Origin: an uncultured Gemmiger sp.
Lineage (GTDB): Bacteria; Bacillota; Clostridia; Oscillospirales; Ruminococcaceae
Assembly: GCF_934561205.1 (NCBI RefSeq)
Contig: NZ_CAKTFU010000008.1
Location: forward strand, 1 to 64,000
Direction: 5' to 3'
Length of the DNA stretch: 64,000 nucleotides
A model generated the notes under the pieces. It was not told where the DNA came from and searched no databases. It worked only from the letters and a program-made list of their open reading frames with translations. Shown here piece by piece: positions 29,817-39,085 of this stretch. The first letter of the stretch is position 1, and each line of letters opens with the position of its first letter. The position numbers and the translations under genes were made by a program.

Positions 29817-30809
29817 TCAGCGATGACGGCCTACGCCGCCGCCGCGGCTGGAACCGCCGCCGGCCTTAAAGCCGCCGGACGATGGGCGCGAACCGCCAAA
29901 ACCGCCGGACGGGCGCGAGCCGCCGCCGAACCCTCCGCTGAACCCGCCGGGGCGAGAGCCGGGTCTTGGCCCGCCGGGACGGGGGCCGGGGCCGCCAAAG
30001 CCGCCACCCGGACGCGGGCCGCCATAGTCGCCGTAACCGCCGAAGCCGCCGCGCGGGGGTGGCGGGGGCGGAGGCGGACGACGGGGACGGCGCGGCGGGG
30101 TGACAAAGAAGATGGGGCCGCGTCTGCGCCGGCGCGGTGCTCCCCAACCGCCGCCGGGGCGCATCAGGTTGGTGATCATCGCAAGGACCAGAATGACGGC
30201 AAACAGGATCAGAATCCATTTCACGAGGTCAACACCTCCCCTGTCATAAGAAACGGCGGACGTACCGTCGGCGCTGTCGCTCAGGCTGACGCCGTAGATG
30301 CGGCACAGGCGGTTGGCAATGGAGCTGACCGCCTTCTGCGTGCCCGTGTCGTAATCGCCCTTGACCCAGTTGGGTTCCAGGTCGTCCTGCAAAATGCTGT
30401 TGAGCGTCGAGTAGGAAAGCTGACTTTCCAGCCCGTCGCCGCGCATGACGTAATAGTCACCGCCGTCGGCCTCATAGGGGGCCAGCAGCAGCAAAACGCC
30501 GTTGTCCTGCTCGGCATCGCCCAGCCCCCAGGTGTTGAACACCTCGTAGGCCACGCCCTCCATGGTGGAGTTGCCAATCATATCCTCCAGCGTGTAAACG
30601 CCGATCTGTGCGCCGCAGGTCTCCTGCAGGCGGGTGGACACGCTGTTGATGTAATCCTCGGTTTCGGCGGACAGAATATCCGCGTGATCCGCCACGGCGT
30701 TGGTTTCGGACACCGAGATTTTGGGGGCCGCCCAAGTGGGCAGAGCCGCCGCACCGACCAGAGCCAGCGCCGCAGCCCCCGCCCAAAGGCGCTTGGTTGC
30801 GTATTTCAT
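29817..30809 (-). CDS. TPM-domain membrane protein (YgcG-like)
   Basis: The start at 30809 (MKYATKRLWAGAAAL) follows AAGGAAAT. Signal peptide to about residue 28, then a TPM domain (about 30-170: VADHADILSAETEDYI, NGVLLLLAPYEADGGDYYVM), one TM segment (about 205-222, WILILFAVILVLAMI) and a 100-residue Arg/Pro/Gly tail (RRRRRGP, PPPPPPPP, GGFGGYGDYGG repeats) ending GGGVGRHR. TPM proteins are linked to membrane protein complexes. It follows the LemA gene by 13 bp, a common pair. Confidence 0.88.
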   Translation of the reverse strand: MKYATKRLWAGAAALALVGAAALPTWAAPKISVSETNAVADHADILSAETEDYINSVSTRLQETCGAQIGVYTLEDMIGNSTMEGVAYEVFNTWGLGDAEQDNGVLLLLAPYEADGGDYYVMRGDGLESQLSYSTLNSILQDDLEPNWVKGDYDTGTQKAVSSIANRLCRIYGVSLSDSADGTSAVSYDRGGVDLVKWILILFAVILVLAMITNLMRPGGGWGAPRRRRRGPIFFVTPPRRPRRPPPPPPPPRGGFGGYGDYGGPRPGGGFGGPGPRPGGPRPGSRPGGFSGGFGGGSRPSGGFGGSRPSSGGFKAGGGSSRGGGVGRHR

Positions 30810-30822
30810 AGGCTGTATTTCC

Positions 30823-31473
30823 TTATTTTGTGTTGGAAAAACTTGGAACTTCTCCCACGCCCCACAGCGCGGAAATAACATTGGCGGGGAAAGCCGCCGC
30901 CTTTTTGTTGTAGGCGTCCGCCTGCTGGTTGTAGGCTGCGGCGGCGCGCTCTATGGTAGCCTGCGCCGACACAAAGGCGTCGTACTGGTTATCCATCTGA
31001 CGCTTGACATCGCTGCCCGCCTTGGCGCTGCCTTCCGCGTACAGGGCGTCCACCGCGCTGTACAGCTGCTTGTTGGCGGCGTACTGAACCGACGGCTCCG
31101 CACCGTTTTCCTGCACAGAGGTATTCCACGCGCCAAGGGTGTCGGTGGCGGTAGAAACGGCATCGTTATCGCTGCCCAACACCGGCTCGCACAGGCGGAT
31201 CAGGTTCGCGGCGGCGTCCGCCTGCGTGTCAAAATCCTGCTGGATGCCGTGGCCGTATTTGTCGGTAGCGGTGTAGGTACCGCAGATGGCGCGGTACTGG
31301 CTTTTCAGCGCATTACCGCCGATGCCGAACACCGACACCAGCACACACAGCGCCAGCACGCCCGCCGCCACGGGCCGCTTTTTCGCGGGGGCGGGCAGCT
31401 TGGTTTCCGCCTCGCCCAGGATTTCCAGCTGCGGGCCGTGGATGGTAAAACTTTCCTGTTGTTCCAGTTGCAT
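30823..31473 (-). CDS. LemA-family membrane protein
   Basis: The 216-aa protein has one TM segment (about residues 35-55) followed by a helical extracellular domain. The C-terminal pattern AAAYNQQADAYNKKAAAFPANVIS matches the end of LemA proteins. LemA and TPM genes commonly sit together; molecular function is unknown. It lies between telA and the TPM gene with short spacing, so one operon xpaC-(GIY)-telA-lemA-tpm is likely. Confidence 0.8.
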   Translation of the reverse strand: MQLEQQESFTIHGPQLEILGEAETKLPAPAKKRPVAAGVLALCVLVSVFGIGGNALKSQYRAICGTYTATDKYGHGIQQDFDTQADAAANLIRLCEPVLGSDNDAVSTATDTLGAWNTSVQENGAEPSVQYAANKQLYSAVDALYAEGSAKAGSDVKRQMDNQYDAFVSAQATIERAAAAYNQQADAYNKKAAAFPANVISALWGVGEVPSFSNTK

Positions 31474-31484
31474 AGCGGTTTCCT

Positions 31485-32660
31485 TTACTGGTTGATCTCC
31501 ATCAGCTTGGCGCGCAGCTCGCCCTCAATGCGGCCCAGCTCCTGCTCGGCGTTGGCACGCTTGGCCTTGCCGTCGGCGCGAATCTTGTTCAGCTCGTCCA
31601 GCGTTTCGATCAGCTGCTTGTTGGTCTGCTTCAGGGTCTCGATATCCACAATGCCGCGCTCGGACTCCTTGGCGATGTCGATGGTGCCCTGCTTGAGCGT
31701 GGCAGCGTTCTTTTTCAGCAGTTCGTTGGTGGCGTCGGTCACGGCGCGCTCTGCCTTCATGGCCTCCTGGCTGTGGGCGATGCCCAGCGCCAGCACCATC
31801 TGGTTTTTCCACAGCGGGATGGTGTTCATGATGGTGGTCTGGATTTTTTCGGCCATCATCGTGTCGTTGGACTGGATGAGCCGAATCTGCGGGCCCATCT
31901 GAATGGACACGTTGCGGGTCAATTCCAGATCGTACAGCTTTTTCTCAAAGCGGTCGCAGAGGTCGGCCAGGTCGCGGGCGGCCTGTGCGTCCTCGGGCAG
32001 CTGGGTGCGCTGTGCCTTTTCCTGCGCAGCCTTCAGGTCGTTTTCGCGTACATACGCCAGTTTTTTCTTGCCGGCGAGGATGTACATCGTCAGCTCTTTG
32101 AAGTAGACGAGGTTCAGCTCGTACATTTTGTCCAGCATGGTGATGTCCTTCATCAGGGTGACCTGGTGATCCTCCAGCTGGGTCTTGATGCGCTCCACGT
32201 TTTTGTCGGCACTCTCGTAGCGGGTTTTCAGCGTTTCGATGCTCTGGGCGGGCTTTTTGAAAAAGCCGAAGAGTCCCTTGGACTGCTCGGTGGCGTCGAA
32301 GCCCTGCAATTCGCCGATCAGGCCGGTGATCAGCTGGCCGGTCTCGCCCATGTCCTTGGTTTTTACACGGGACAGCGCGGTTTCCGAAAAGCTGCTGAGC
32401 TTTTTCTGGCTGGCGGCGCCGTATTGCAGCACCATCTGGGAGTTGGTGATGTCGATTTTCTCGGCAAAGTCGTTGACCATCTGCTGTTCTTCGGGGGAAA
32501 GCGGCGTATCCTCCACCTTGATGGGGGCGGCCTTTTTGGCCTCCTCGACCACCTTCTCGTCGGCGGCGGGGTCCAGCGTCAGGGTGGGCGCCTCGGTCTC
32601 GAAGGTCAGGGTCGGGGCGGCGGGGGTGTTCAGGTCCAGTTCGTTGTTCAGATCAGCCAT
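31485..32660 (-). CDS. TelA-family protein (toxic anion resistance)
   Basis: The start at 32660 (MADLNNELDLN) is preferred; an ATG at 32696 overlaps the preceding gene. The 391-aa helical protein has the TelA features IDITNSQMVLQYGAASQKKLSSF (near 80), GLFGFFKKPAQS (near 130) and IPLWKNQMVLALGIAHSQEAM (near 290). TelA/KlaA proteins are tied to tellurite and envelope-stress resistance and usually pair with XpaC, as here, except for an inserted nuclease gene. Confidence 0.92.
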   Translation of the reverse strand: MADLNNELDLNTPAAPTLTFETEAPTLTLDPAADEKVVEEAKKAAPIKVEDTPLSPEEQQMVNDFAEKIDITNSQMVLQYGAASQKKLSSFSETALSRVKTKDMGETGQLITGLIGELQGFDATEQSKGLFGFFKKPAQSIETLKTRYESADKNVERIKTQLEDHQVTLMKDITMLDKMYELNLVYFKELTMYILAGKKKLAYVRENDLKAAQEKAQRTQLPEDAQAARDLADLCDRFEKKLYDLELTRNVSIQMGPQIRLIQSNDTMMAEKIQTTIMNTIPLWKNQMVLALGIAHSQEAMKAERAVTDATNELLKKNAATLKQGTIDIAKESERGIVDIETLKQTNKQLIETLDELNKIRADGKAKRANAEQELGRIEGELRAKLMEINQ

Positions 32661-32688
32661 GGCAGGGTACCATCCTTTCCTTATCATG

Positions 32689-33420
32689 TCATTCATTATG
32701 ACTCATATTTCTAACATTTTCTCTTTCAGCCAACGCTCTATCTACACTGCCGAGAATCCTCGGCGCATTCTTATCTCCCAATCCGCCTCCTATGCGATTA
32801 CACAAAAAATCCGGCGGAAAATCCTTAATAAACCTATTTTCGGATATATATGTTCGCCCCGTTCTATACGCATAAATTCTAGTCGTATCCAACGCTCTGA
32901 ACACATCTATTGACATTATAGATTTTTCTACCGCATACATAGGAAATAATAATCGGTCAAACTCTTTCGTGGCTGCCCAGTGCTGTTGAATTCTTCTTCG
33001 TATACTTTGCGCCGTTCCTAGGTATGCTTGTTTATAGTCATCAAGTACCATAAGATAATATCCCGGACCATTCCACTCCTTTAAATCTATGACTTTCTCA
33101 AATTTTTTGTTCTTTTTAAGGAAGCGTTCAATCGCATCATTGAATTCCTCAGCATCTATCTTACTAAAATGCTCCATACTTAAATCGAAATTTTGTAGAA
33201 TAACCTCTCGATAGCTCTCACACCATTCCCGCGTATAGAATCTACCTGTCACATCTGTATACGCTCCCCTTGCTTCGAGGGACTTAAACTTCGGTAGCGA
33301 CGCGCGTTGATTGATTATCGCATATTTTTCTCTTGTCAGTCTTAAACCATACTTTGCGCTTTGAACACGAACTCCAAAATGAATAGCCTTTTCCATCTCC
33401 ATTGTTGGTTTCCTCATCAT
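32689..33420 (-). CDS. GIY-YIG nuclease-like protein inserted in the xpaC-telA operon
   Basis: The 243-aa protein carries a GIY-YIG-like core at residues about 125-165: GPGYYLMVLDDYKQAYLGTA followed by SIRRRIQQHW, with the Arg-rich helix expected of the fold. The N-terminal 120 residues are not recognised. Its codon use is AT-rich, unlike the flanking genes. It overlaps xpaC by 4 bp (ATGA) and ends 28 bp before the preferred telA start. This suggests acquired DNA fitted into an existing operon. Confidence 0.7.
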   Translation of the reverse strand: MMRKPTMEMEKAIHFGVRVQSAKYGLRLTREKYAIINQRASLPKFKSLEARGAYTDVTGRFYTREWCESYREVILQNFDLSMEHFSKIDAEEFNDAIERFLKKNKKFEKVIDLKEWNGPGYYLMVLDDYKQAYLGTAQSIRRRIQQHWAATKEFDRLLFPMYAVEKSIMSIDVFRALDTTRIYAYRTGRTYISENRFIKDFPPDFLCNRIGGGLGDKNAPRILGSVDRALAERENVRNMSHNE

Positions 33421-34046
33421 TTGGTTAAGTTTTGACTTTTTAAGATGCCGTCCAACACAGCGATATCGGTACTGATATCCAACGCGGCGGCGCTGTACAG
33501 CGCATCCAGCTGGTTTTCAAAGGCGGCGGCGGTGGTTTCGGCGTTTTGGCGCAGTTCGCGCTGGATCTGCGCGGCGTTTTCGCCTTTGACGCCGTTTTTC
33601 TCAAGCTCCGCGTAAGCGCGCATCAGCTTGACGACCTCCGGCAGATAGTAGCGGGCAAAACGGTCGATCTCGCGCGCTTTATCGGGGGCATCCGCCACAA
33701 CGGCGGCAATGCTGCGGCCCGCTGTTTCCATGCGGGTCATGGCGGCGGAAAGCTGCGTGTCAGGAATTTGCGCGTTGAGGTCGTGCAGCGCGTCCAGATC
33801 AGCGGCAATGCCGTTGAGCATCGCGTCCACGTCCTCGCTGCCGGTGGCGTAGGGAACCTCGGTCTTAATGACGCGGATGGGGCAAAAGCGGCTGCCCGCC
33901 GCGTAAGCGGCCAGGCTCAGCCCCGCTAAAATCAGCAGGTTGGACAGGCGGTACGGCGGCAGCACCAGTGCCCCGATCGGCCACACCAGCGCTGCAAAAT
34001 ACAACGGCAGAACAGGTTTTTTCTGTTTTTCTACCCATTTGCTCAT
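33417..34046 (-). CDS. XpaC-like protein
   Basis: The 209-aa protein has two short hydrophobic segments (about residues 12-50) and the XpaC helical domain (about 70-205: FARYYLPEVVKLMRAYAEL, FENQLDALYSAAALDISTDI). It is a paralogue of the C-terminal part of the gene at 25920-27170. XpaC genes generally precede telA; the two are separated here only by the GIY-YIG gene. Start with AAAGGAG. Confidence 0.85.
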   Translation of the reverse strand: MSKWVEKQKKPVLPLYFAALVWPIGALVLPPYRLSNLLILAGLSLAAYAAGSRFCPIRVIKTEVPYATGSEDVDAMLNGIAADLDALHDLNAQIPDTQLSAAMTRMETAGRSIAAVVADAPDKAREIDRFARYYLPEVVKLMRAYAELEKNGVKGENAAQIQRELRQNAETTAAAFENQLDALYSAAALDISTDIAVLDGILKSQNLTK

Positions 34047-34144
34047 AGTGTGCTCCTTTATAATAAGCGGTTACCTGTATTATAGAACAAATTTTGTCCG
34101 CTTGCAAGGCGATTTGTGCAAAATCTGCGGGGGTCGCTGCGATT

Positions 34145-34657
34145 CTAAACGCCGTTTATATATTTTCCCAATTCCCTGCCCCACACCTGCCGCAGGCGTT
34201 CCATGCTCCATGCGGCGTTGGCGGGGCTGGTGCTGGGCAGCACTACGGCAGGTATACCGGCGGCCGCCTGCGCATATTTTGCATAAACGCGCCCCGAAGC
34301 CGCCCCGTTGCAAAGCACCGCCTGTACGCCCAATTTTCGCACCAGGGCGGCCACATCGTTGGGCTGCACATTGCGCATGGAGGCATCGGACGCGCCGCAG
34401 ATATCGCAGCTTTGCACGGTATCCCACAGCGCCAGGTCGTTTTGCAAAATCAGCGCGGTTTTTTCCGTGATGGTTTGGGGGGTCTGCGTTCCCGTCAGCG
34501 CTGCCAGCAGCGGCCAGAATCGGTTTTGCGGGTGGCCGTAATAAAAGCCCTGTTCCCTGCTTTTGGGGCTGGGAAAGCTGCCCAGAATCAACGCTTTGGC
34601 GTGGTTTCCGCAAATGGGCGCAAAGCCCGGCCCCACATGGGTGTATGCGGCCGCCAC
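34145..34657 (-). CDS. Uracil-DNA-glycosylase-superfamily enzyme (deoxyinosine glycosylase type)
   Basis: The 170-aa protein has ALILGSFPSPKSREQGFYYG (GSFP motif, near residue 22), HPQNRFWPLL and, near the end, VVLPSTSPANAA (the substrate-loop SPxxA motif). These are features of the family 6 UDG/HDG group that removes hypoxanthine or uracil from DNA. The start is GTG at 34657, 3 bp after the HAD gene, with GGAGG inside that gene's end. Confidence 0.85.
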   Translation of the reverse strand: MAAAYTHVGPGFAPICGNHAKALILGSFPSPKSREQGFYYGHPQNRFWPLLAALTGTQTPQTITEKTALILQNDLALWDTVQSCDICGASDASMRNVQPNDVAALVRKLGVQAVLCNGAASGRVYAKYAQAAAGIPAVVLPSTSPANAAWSMERLRQVWGRELGKYINGV

Positions 34658-34660
34658 GGC

Positions 34661-35467
34661 TTAAAAGGCCTCCGGCCAGAGTTGGCGGCAGATATCCGCC
34701 ACGCCGTGGGGCGCGGCGTCGGGGCCGACGATGACCGCCGCCGCCTTGGCGTTTTCGCTGCCGCTGCCCATGGCAATGCCGATGCGCGCAGCCTGCAGCA
34801 TGGGGATGTCGTTGTCGCCGTCGCCCACGGCCACCGTTTCGCTGAGAGCGATGCCGAAATGCTCGGCCAATTCCAGCAGACCCGTACCCTTGTTGACGCC
34901 GTCCTGCAGAATATCGCAGGCGGGACTGTCCGGGGGGCAGTGTACGATGTCCAGATCGAGATAGCCGTATTTTTCCGCAAAGGCGGGCTCGAGCGACTGC
35001 GGCAGCATGCCGAAGGCGCCGAAAGGCATTTCGACCAGATGCTGCTCCTGATCCTCGCCGTCCACAATGTGGTTGTCGAGTTTCAGCTCTTTTTCCACCC
35101 GCTTGAACTCGTCATAGCCGATGTAGGCGTAGTTCGCATCGTGAAAGCTGAACCGCAGCGGCAGGTCGTGATCCTCAAAAAAATCCACCAGCGCGTACAT
35201 TTCCTCCGGCGTAAGGCGATGCACCGAGAACTCGCCGGTCTTGGCGTCCGCCAGTTGGGCACCGCCCGCGCAAAGCCACGCGTCGGGGCGCAGGCCCGCC
35301 AGCATCTGCTGCGTCACCCCCGCGCGGCTGCGGCCCGTGGCAATGGCCACCTTAACGCCCAGTTTTTGCACAGCCTTGATGGCGGCGACATTCTCTGCGG
35401 GGATGGTGCTGCACCCCTCCGGGCGCAGGGTTCCGTCGATATCCAAAAGCAACAGTTTACAGGTCAT
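34661..35467 (-). CDS. HAD-IIB (Cof-type) phosphatase
   Basis: The 268-aa protein has the HAD motif I LLDIDGTLRP (nucleophile Asp near residue 9), motif II ATGRS (near 43), and motif IV GDGDNDIPMLQAA (near 215), with a C2B cap domain between. Such enzymes dephosphorylate sugar phosphates or flavin precursors; the substrate is unknown. A promoter (TTGCAC-18-TATAAT) lies just upstream at about 35506-35535 on the minus strand. Confidence 0.9.
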   Translation of the reverse strand: MTCKLLLLDIDGTLRPEGCSTIPAENVAAIKAVQKLGVKVAIATGRSRAGVTQQMLAGLRPDAWLCAGGAQLADAKTGEFSVHRLTPEEMYALVDFFEDHDLPLRFSFHDANYAYIGYDEFKRVEKELKLDNHIVDGEDQEQHLVEMPFGAFGMLPQSLEPAFAEKYGYLDLDIVHCPPDSPACDILQDGVNKGTGLLELAEHFGIALSETVAVGDGDNDIPMLQAARIGIAMGSGSENAKAAAVIVGPDAAPHGVADICRQLWPEAF

Positions 35468-35561
35468 GGCTAAAGCTCCTTACACTATACAGCAATGTTA
35501 GAAACATTATACCAAAAACCGCCGTGTTTGTGCAACATTTTTGCAAAAAGAAGGGGTTTGT

Positions 35562-36251
35562 ATGCGAGAAAGTTTACAGTTTGCCCGCCGCCGTCCCCGC
35601 CCGTGGGCGTGGTGGGTGTTGGGCGGCGCGCTGGCGCTGCCGCTGGTGCTTGCCCTGCTGCCTGCCGCAGCGCGCAGGGCGGTACGCGCCTGGGGGGATT
35701 TCTGCCTGCCCCATTACACGGCACGGCTGGAATTTTTGCAGCAGCAAAACGCGCAGCTGCGTGAACATCTTGCTCTTTTGGCGGACGCCGAGGCCGAAAA
35801 CGCCGCCCTGCGCACACTGACCGGCTCGGCACGCGCCGTGGGTTCGCAGCGTCCCGCCCGCGTGCTGGCGCGGCTGCCGGAGTCGCTGGTGCTGGCGGGG
35901 CGCGGGGAAGTCGGAAGCGCCGTGACCGACAGCTGCGGACGGTTTGCGGGGCGCATTGTCCAAAGCGGCACCGACCGCTGCGTGATGGCGTGGGCCGGCA
36001 GCGGGCACTGCCCCACGGCGGGGCTGGCCGCAGACTGCGGCGGTCTGCTGCAGACCCAAAATGGCTGGCGGCTGGTTGGGCTGCCGCTGCACTGCCGCGA
36101 CGGCGCGGGCACGGTGGCTGCCACGCCGGACGGGTTTTGGCTGGGTGTGTTCGCTGACGTCCCGCAGCCGGAATCCGCCGGGCTGACACGGCAGGTCATG
36201 CTGCGGGACACCGCCGATTTTTGGGATGAAATCTATTTCATCTGCGGCTGA
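35562..36251 (+). CDS. mreC: MreC-like cell-shape protein (divergent)
   Basis: The 229-aa protein starts MRESLQFARRR after GAAGGGG. One TM segment (about residues 15-35) is followed by a coiled coil (about 50-90, ARLEFLQQQNAQLREHL, ALLADAEAENAALR) and a beta-rich extracytoplasmic domain. This is MreC topology, and the next gene is a class B PBP, as in mreBCD-pbp operons. No mreB or mreD is visible. The sequence is divergent, so the name rests mainly on topology and context. Confidence 0.7.
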   Translation: MRESLQFARRRPRPWAWWVLGGALALPLVLALLPAAARRAVRAWGDFCLPHYTARLEFLQQQNAQLREHLALLADAEAENAALRTLTGSARAVGSQRPARVLARLPESLVLAGRGEVGSAVTDSCGRFAGRIVQSGTDRCVMAWAGSGHCPTAGLAADCGGLLQTQNGWRLVGLPLHCRDGAGTVAATPDGFWLGVFADVPQPESAGLTRQVMLRDTADFWDEIYFICG

Positions 36252-36255
36252 GTGC

Positions 36256-36284
36256 TTGCTTTTTTTCGGATTTTTTTCTATAAT
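36256..36284 (+). promoter_or_regulatory. Promoter upstream of the PBP gene
   Basis: TTGCTT (36256-36261) and TATAAT (36279-36284) are 17 bp apart across a T-rich spacer. Confidence 0.7.
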
Positions 36285-36322
36285 CAATATAAGTAGTTTG
36301 TTATCAGAAAGGTGTGTTCCGC

Positions 36323-38110
36323 GTGAAACAGCCCGATTCCCCGCGCCGCCGACGCGGTCGGCGTGTTGTGGTGCTGGCAGTACTGTGCGCGGCCGTGTTT
36401 GCGCTGTTTTTGGCGCGGCTGGCCTGGATGCAGTTTGCCATGGCCGACCACTACGCCCAAAAGGTCGCAGAACTTTCCACCACGCGGTACACCGTGACCG
36501 AACAGGCCGCGCGGGGCAGTATCCTGGACCGAAACGGCGTTGTCCTGGCGCAGGACGACACCGCCTTTGACGTACTTTTGCGTGTGCCCGCCCCCGACGG
36601 GACATCGCTACCCCAAACCGTACAACAGCTCAGCGCCCTGACAGGCGGCAAGGATGTGGAAACACAACTTGCCGCCTTTTGTTGTACCGCATCGGCGGGC
36701 GAGCTGCCCGTTTTGCAAAACGCCGACGCCGAGACCGTTGCGGCGCTGTACCGTGCGGGGCTGGTGCAAAGCGGTGCCGTGCGGCTGGCGGCGCGGGGCG
36801 TGCGGGTGTGGCCGCAGGGCAGCCTTTTGCCCCACGCGCTGGGGTTTACCGGGGCCATCACCGCCGAGCAATGGCAGAGCGCCAAGGCACAGGGGCTTGC
36901 CATGGACGAGCGCCTGGGCCAAAGCGGGTTGGAGCAGGCCTACGACACACTGTTGCGCGGGCAGAGCGGGCGCACCGTCGTAAGCGTAGACCGCAGCGGC
37001 ACCGTGACCGCACGGCGGGTTTTGTCTGCCGCACAGCCGGGCGCCGATTTGGTTTTGACAGTGGACGCTGCCTTGCAGCAGGCGCTGCAGGACGCGCTGG
37101 CAAACCGCATCGAAACCCTGCGCGCCGCCGCGGGCAATGCGCAGCACAAAGCCTGCGCAGGGGCCGCCGTTCTGGTGGACGTGCGCAGCGGCGGCATTCT
37201 GGCCGCCGCCAACTACCCAAACTACGATCTGAACACCTACCGCCGCGACTACGCCGACCTTTGCGCCGACACCCGCGCCCCGCTGCTGGACCGCTGCTGC
37301 CAGGGGCTGTACGCCCCAGGCTCTGCCTTTAAGCCCGCCGTGGCCGCCGCTGCCCTGCAGCAGGGCATTTCGCCCTATGACACGGTCAACTGCACAGGGC
37401 GGTACCTCTATTACAGCGGCTATCAGCCGCGATGCCTGCAGGACCGCCACAGCGGCGCGGTGGATCTTCGCACCGCCCTGCAATACAGCTGCAACATCTT
37501 TTTTTACGATGTCGGGCGGCGGCTGGGGGTGGATGTTTTCAGCCAAACGGCGCAGCAGCTGGGGCTGGCCGTCGATGTCGGCGTGGAGACCCCTGCCGCA
37601 GCCGGACGGCTGACCTGGTCGGGCGACGAAAATTACCAGGCCGGGCTGACCCTGATGGCCGCCATCGGGCAGGGCAACACGGCGCTGACGCCCGTGCAGC
37701 TGGCGGCCTACGCGGCGGCGCTGGCCAACGGCGGGCGGCGTCCCCTGCTGCATTTTGCCGACCACGCCGTGGACGCCGACGGGGCAACCGTCTGGCAATA
37801 TACGCCGCAATTTGTCGAGGCTGCAGGCGGCGAGGCGGTGTTCGAACCCATTCGGGACGGCATGGTGCGCATGGCGCAGGGCAGCAGCGTTTTGCGGCAG
37901 ATCGTTGTCCCCTGCGCGGCCAAGACCGGCAGCCCCCAGCTGCCGACGCAAATGGCGGGCGGCGGGCACTATGTCAACTCGGTGCTGATCGGCTACGCCC
38001 CCGCACAGGCGCCCGAAATTGCGCTGGCCGTGGTACTGGAATACGGCGGCGGCGGATTTAACGCGGCACCGATCATGCGGGACGTGTTTAACCTGTACTT
38101 CGGCGGATAA
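36323..38110 (+). CDS. Class B penicillin-binding protein (PBP2/FtsI type)
   Basis: The 595-aa protein (GTG start 36323 after AAAGGTG; GTG 36314 also possible) has one N-terminal TM (about residues 15-35), a PBP dimerisation region starting near LDRNGVVLAQD, and a transpeptidase domain with the three active-site motifs: SAFK (near residue 335), SCN in YSCNIFFYD (near 388) and KTGS (near 533). It cross-links peptidoglycan outside the membrane. Between MreC-like and MinD-like genes, so elongation (PBP2) is the likely role. Confidence 0.93.
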   Translation: MKQPDSPRRRRGRRVVVLAVLCAAVFALFLARLAWMQFAMADHYAQKVAELSTTRYTVTEQAARGSILDRNGVVLAQDDTAFDVLLRVPAPDGTSLPQTVQQLSALTGGKDVETQLAAFCCTASAGELPVLQNADAETVAALYRAGLVQSGAVRLAARGVRVWPQGSLLPHALGFTGAITAEQWQSAKAQGLAMDERLGQSGLEQAYDTLLRGQSGRTVVSVDRSGTVTARRVLSAAQPGADLVLTVDAALQQALQDALANRIETLRAAAGNAQHKACAGAAVLVDVRSGGILAAANYPNYDLNTYRRDYADLCADTRAPLLDRCCQGLYAPGSAFKPAVAAAALQQGISPYDTVNCTGRYLYYSGYQPRCLQDRHSGAVDLRTALQYSCNIFFYDVGRRLGVDVFSQTAQQLGLAVDVGVETPAAAGRLTWSGDENYQAGLTLMAAIGQGNTALTPVQLAAYAAALANGGRRPLLHFADHAVDADGATVWQYTPQFVEAAGGEAVFEPIRDGMVRMAQGSSVLRQIVVPCAAKTGSPQLPTQMAGGGHYVNSVLIGYAPAQAPEIALAVVLEYGGGGFNAAPIMRDVFNLYFGG

Positions 38111-38231
38111 CGCCGCGCCAGACCCCGCTGCGCTTTGCAAAAATTGCGCATTTGGTGCCAACCTTGCGGTTTCGGGCGGCGCATCGTTAAATTGTTCAAA
38201 AAATATCCTTGATTTTTTACGCACACACCTG

Positions 38232-38260
38232 TTGCTATGTTCCGGATTTTGTGTTAGAAT
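38232..38260 (+). promoter_or_regulatory. Promoter upstream of minD-like gene
   Basis: TTGCTA (38232-38237) and TAGAAT (38255-38260) are separated by 17 bp, 45 bp before the start codon. Confidence 0.65.
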
Positions 38261-38305
38261 AAGGTCGTACAAGTGTTTGTTACAAGGACACATGGAGGGC
38301 TTGCC

Positions 38306-39046
38306 GTGAACGCACAATGTATCATGTTATGTTCCGGCAAGGGCGGCACCGGCAAAAGCACAGTTTCGGTGCTTTTGGGGGCAAGCTTGGCACGGCTGGG
38401 CCGCAAGGTACTGCTGATCGAGCTGGATTCCGGCCTGCGCAGTGTGGACATTATTGCCGGCGTGTACGGGCGCACCGTCTATGATATAGAGGACGTCCTG
38501 TGCGGCCGATGCGAGGGCGGCAAGGCCATTGTGCCCAGCCCCCTGTACACGGGGCTTTCGGTCATAAGCGCCCCCTACGAGGGCGGCGAGGTTCTTGCCG
38601 CGCCCTTGGGCAAACTGGTAAGTGCCATGCGCCCCTATTTCGATTTTATCCTGCTGGACACCGCCGCCGGTATGGGTGCGCCGTTTACGGCCGCCGACCG
38701 CATTGCGGACAAGGCACTTTTGGTTCTGACACCCGACCCCGTGGCCCTGCGCGACGGAAAGATCGTGGCGGATCGGCTGCTTGCCTCCACGCGCGAGCAG
38801 GACGCCGTGCGCCTGGTCATGAACCGCGTCACGCGCGACAGCTTCGGCAAGCGCGCGGCCGTGGCCGATTTGGACGAGTGCATTGACACCGTGGGCGCCC
38901 AGCTTTTGGCCGTGATACCCGAAAGCAAGCCCTTGCAGCTGGCGGGTGCCAACGGCAGCGTGCCCCCCGCCGCAGACCCGGCGGTGATTGCCGGGCAGGC
39001 TATGGCAAAAAGACTTTGCGGGCAAAGGGTCCCGCTTACTTATTAA
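38306..39046 (+). CDS. minD: MinD-like ParA-family ATPase
   Basis: The start is GTG at 38306 after GGAGGG. The 246-aa protein has the deviant Walker A LCSGKGGTGKST (residues about 7-18), VLLIELDSGLRSVDII (switch I-like) and FILLDTAAGMG (switch II). MinD places the division septum with MinC; here minC and minE are absent from the window and the usual C-terminal amphipathic helix is not evident. It may be MinD or another ParA-type positioning ATPase. Confidence 0.82.
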   Translation: MNAQCIMLCSGKGGTGKSTVSVLLGASLARLGRKVLLIELDSGLRSVDIIAGVYGRTVYDIEDVLCGRCEGGKAIVPSPLYTGLSVISAPYEGGEVLAAPLGKLVSAMRPYFDFILLDTAAGMGAPFTAADRIADKALLVLTPDPVALRDGKIVADRLLASTREQDAVRLVMNRVTRDSFGKRAAVADLDECIDTVGAQLLAVIPESKPLQLAGANGSVPPAADPAVIAGQAMAKRLCGQRVPLTY

Positions 39047-39085
39047 AATATACGGCAGTTTGGCCGACAAGGATGGTGGCTTTTT

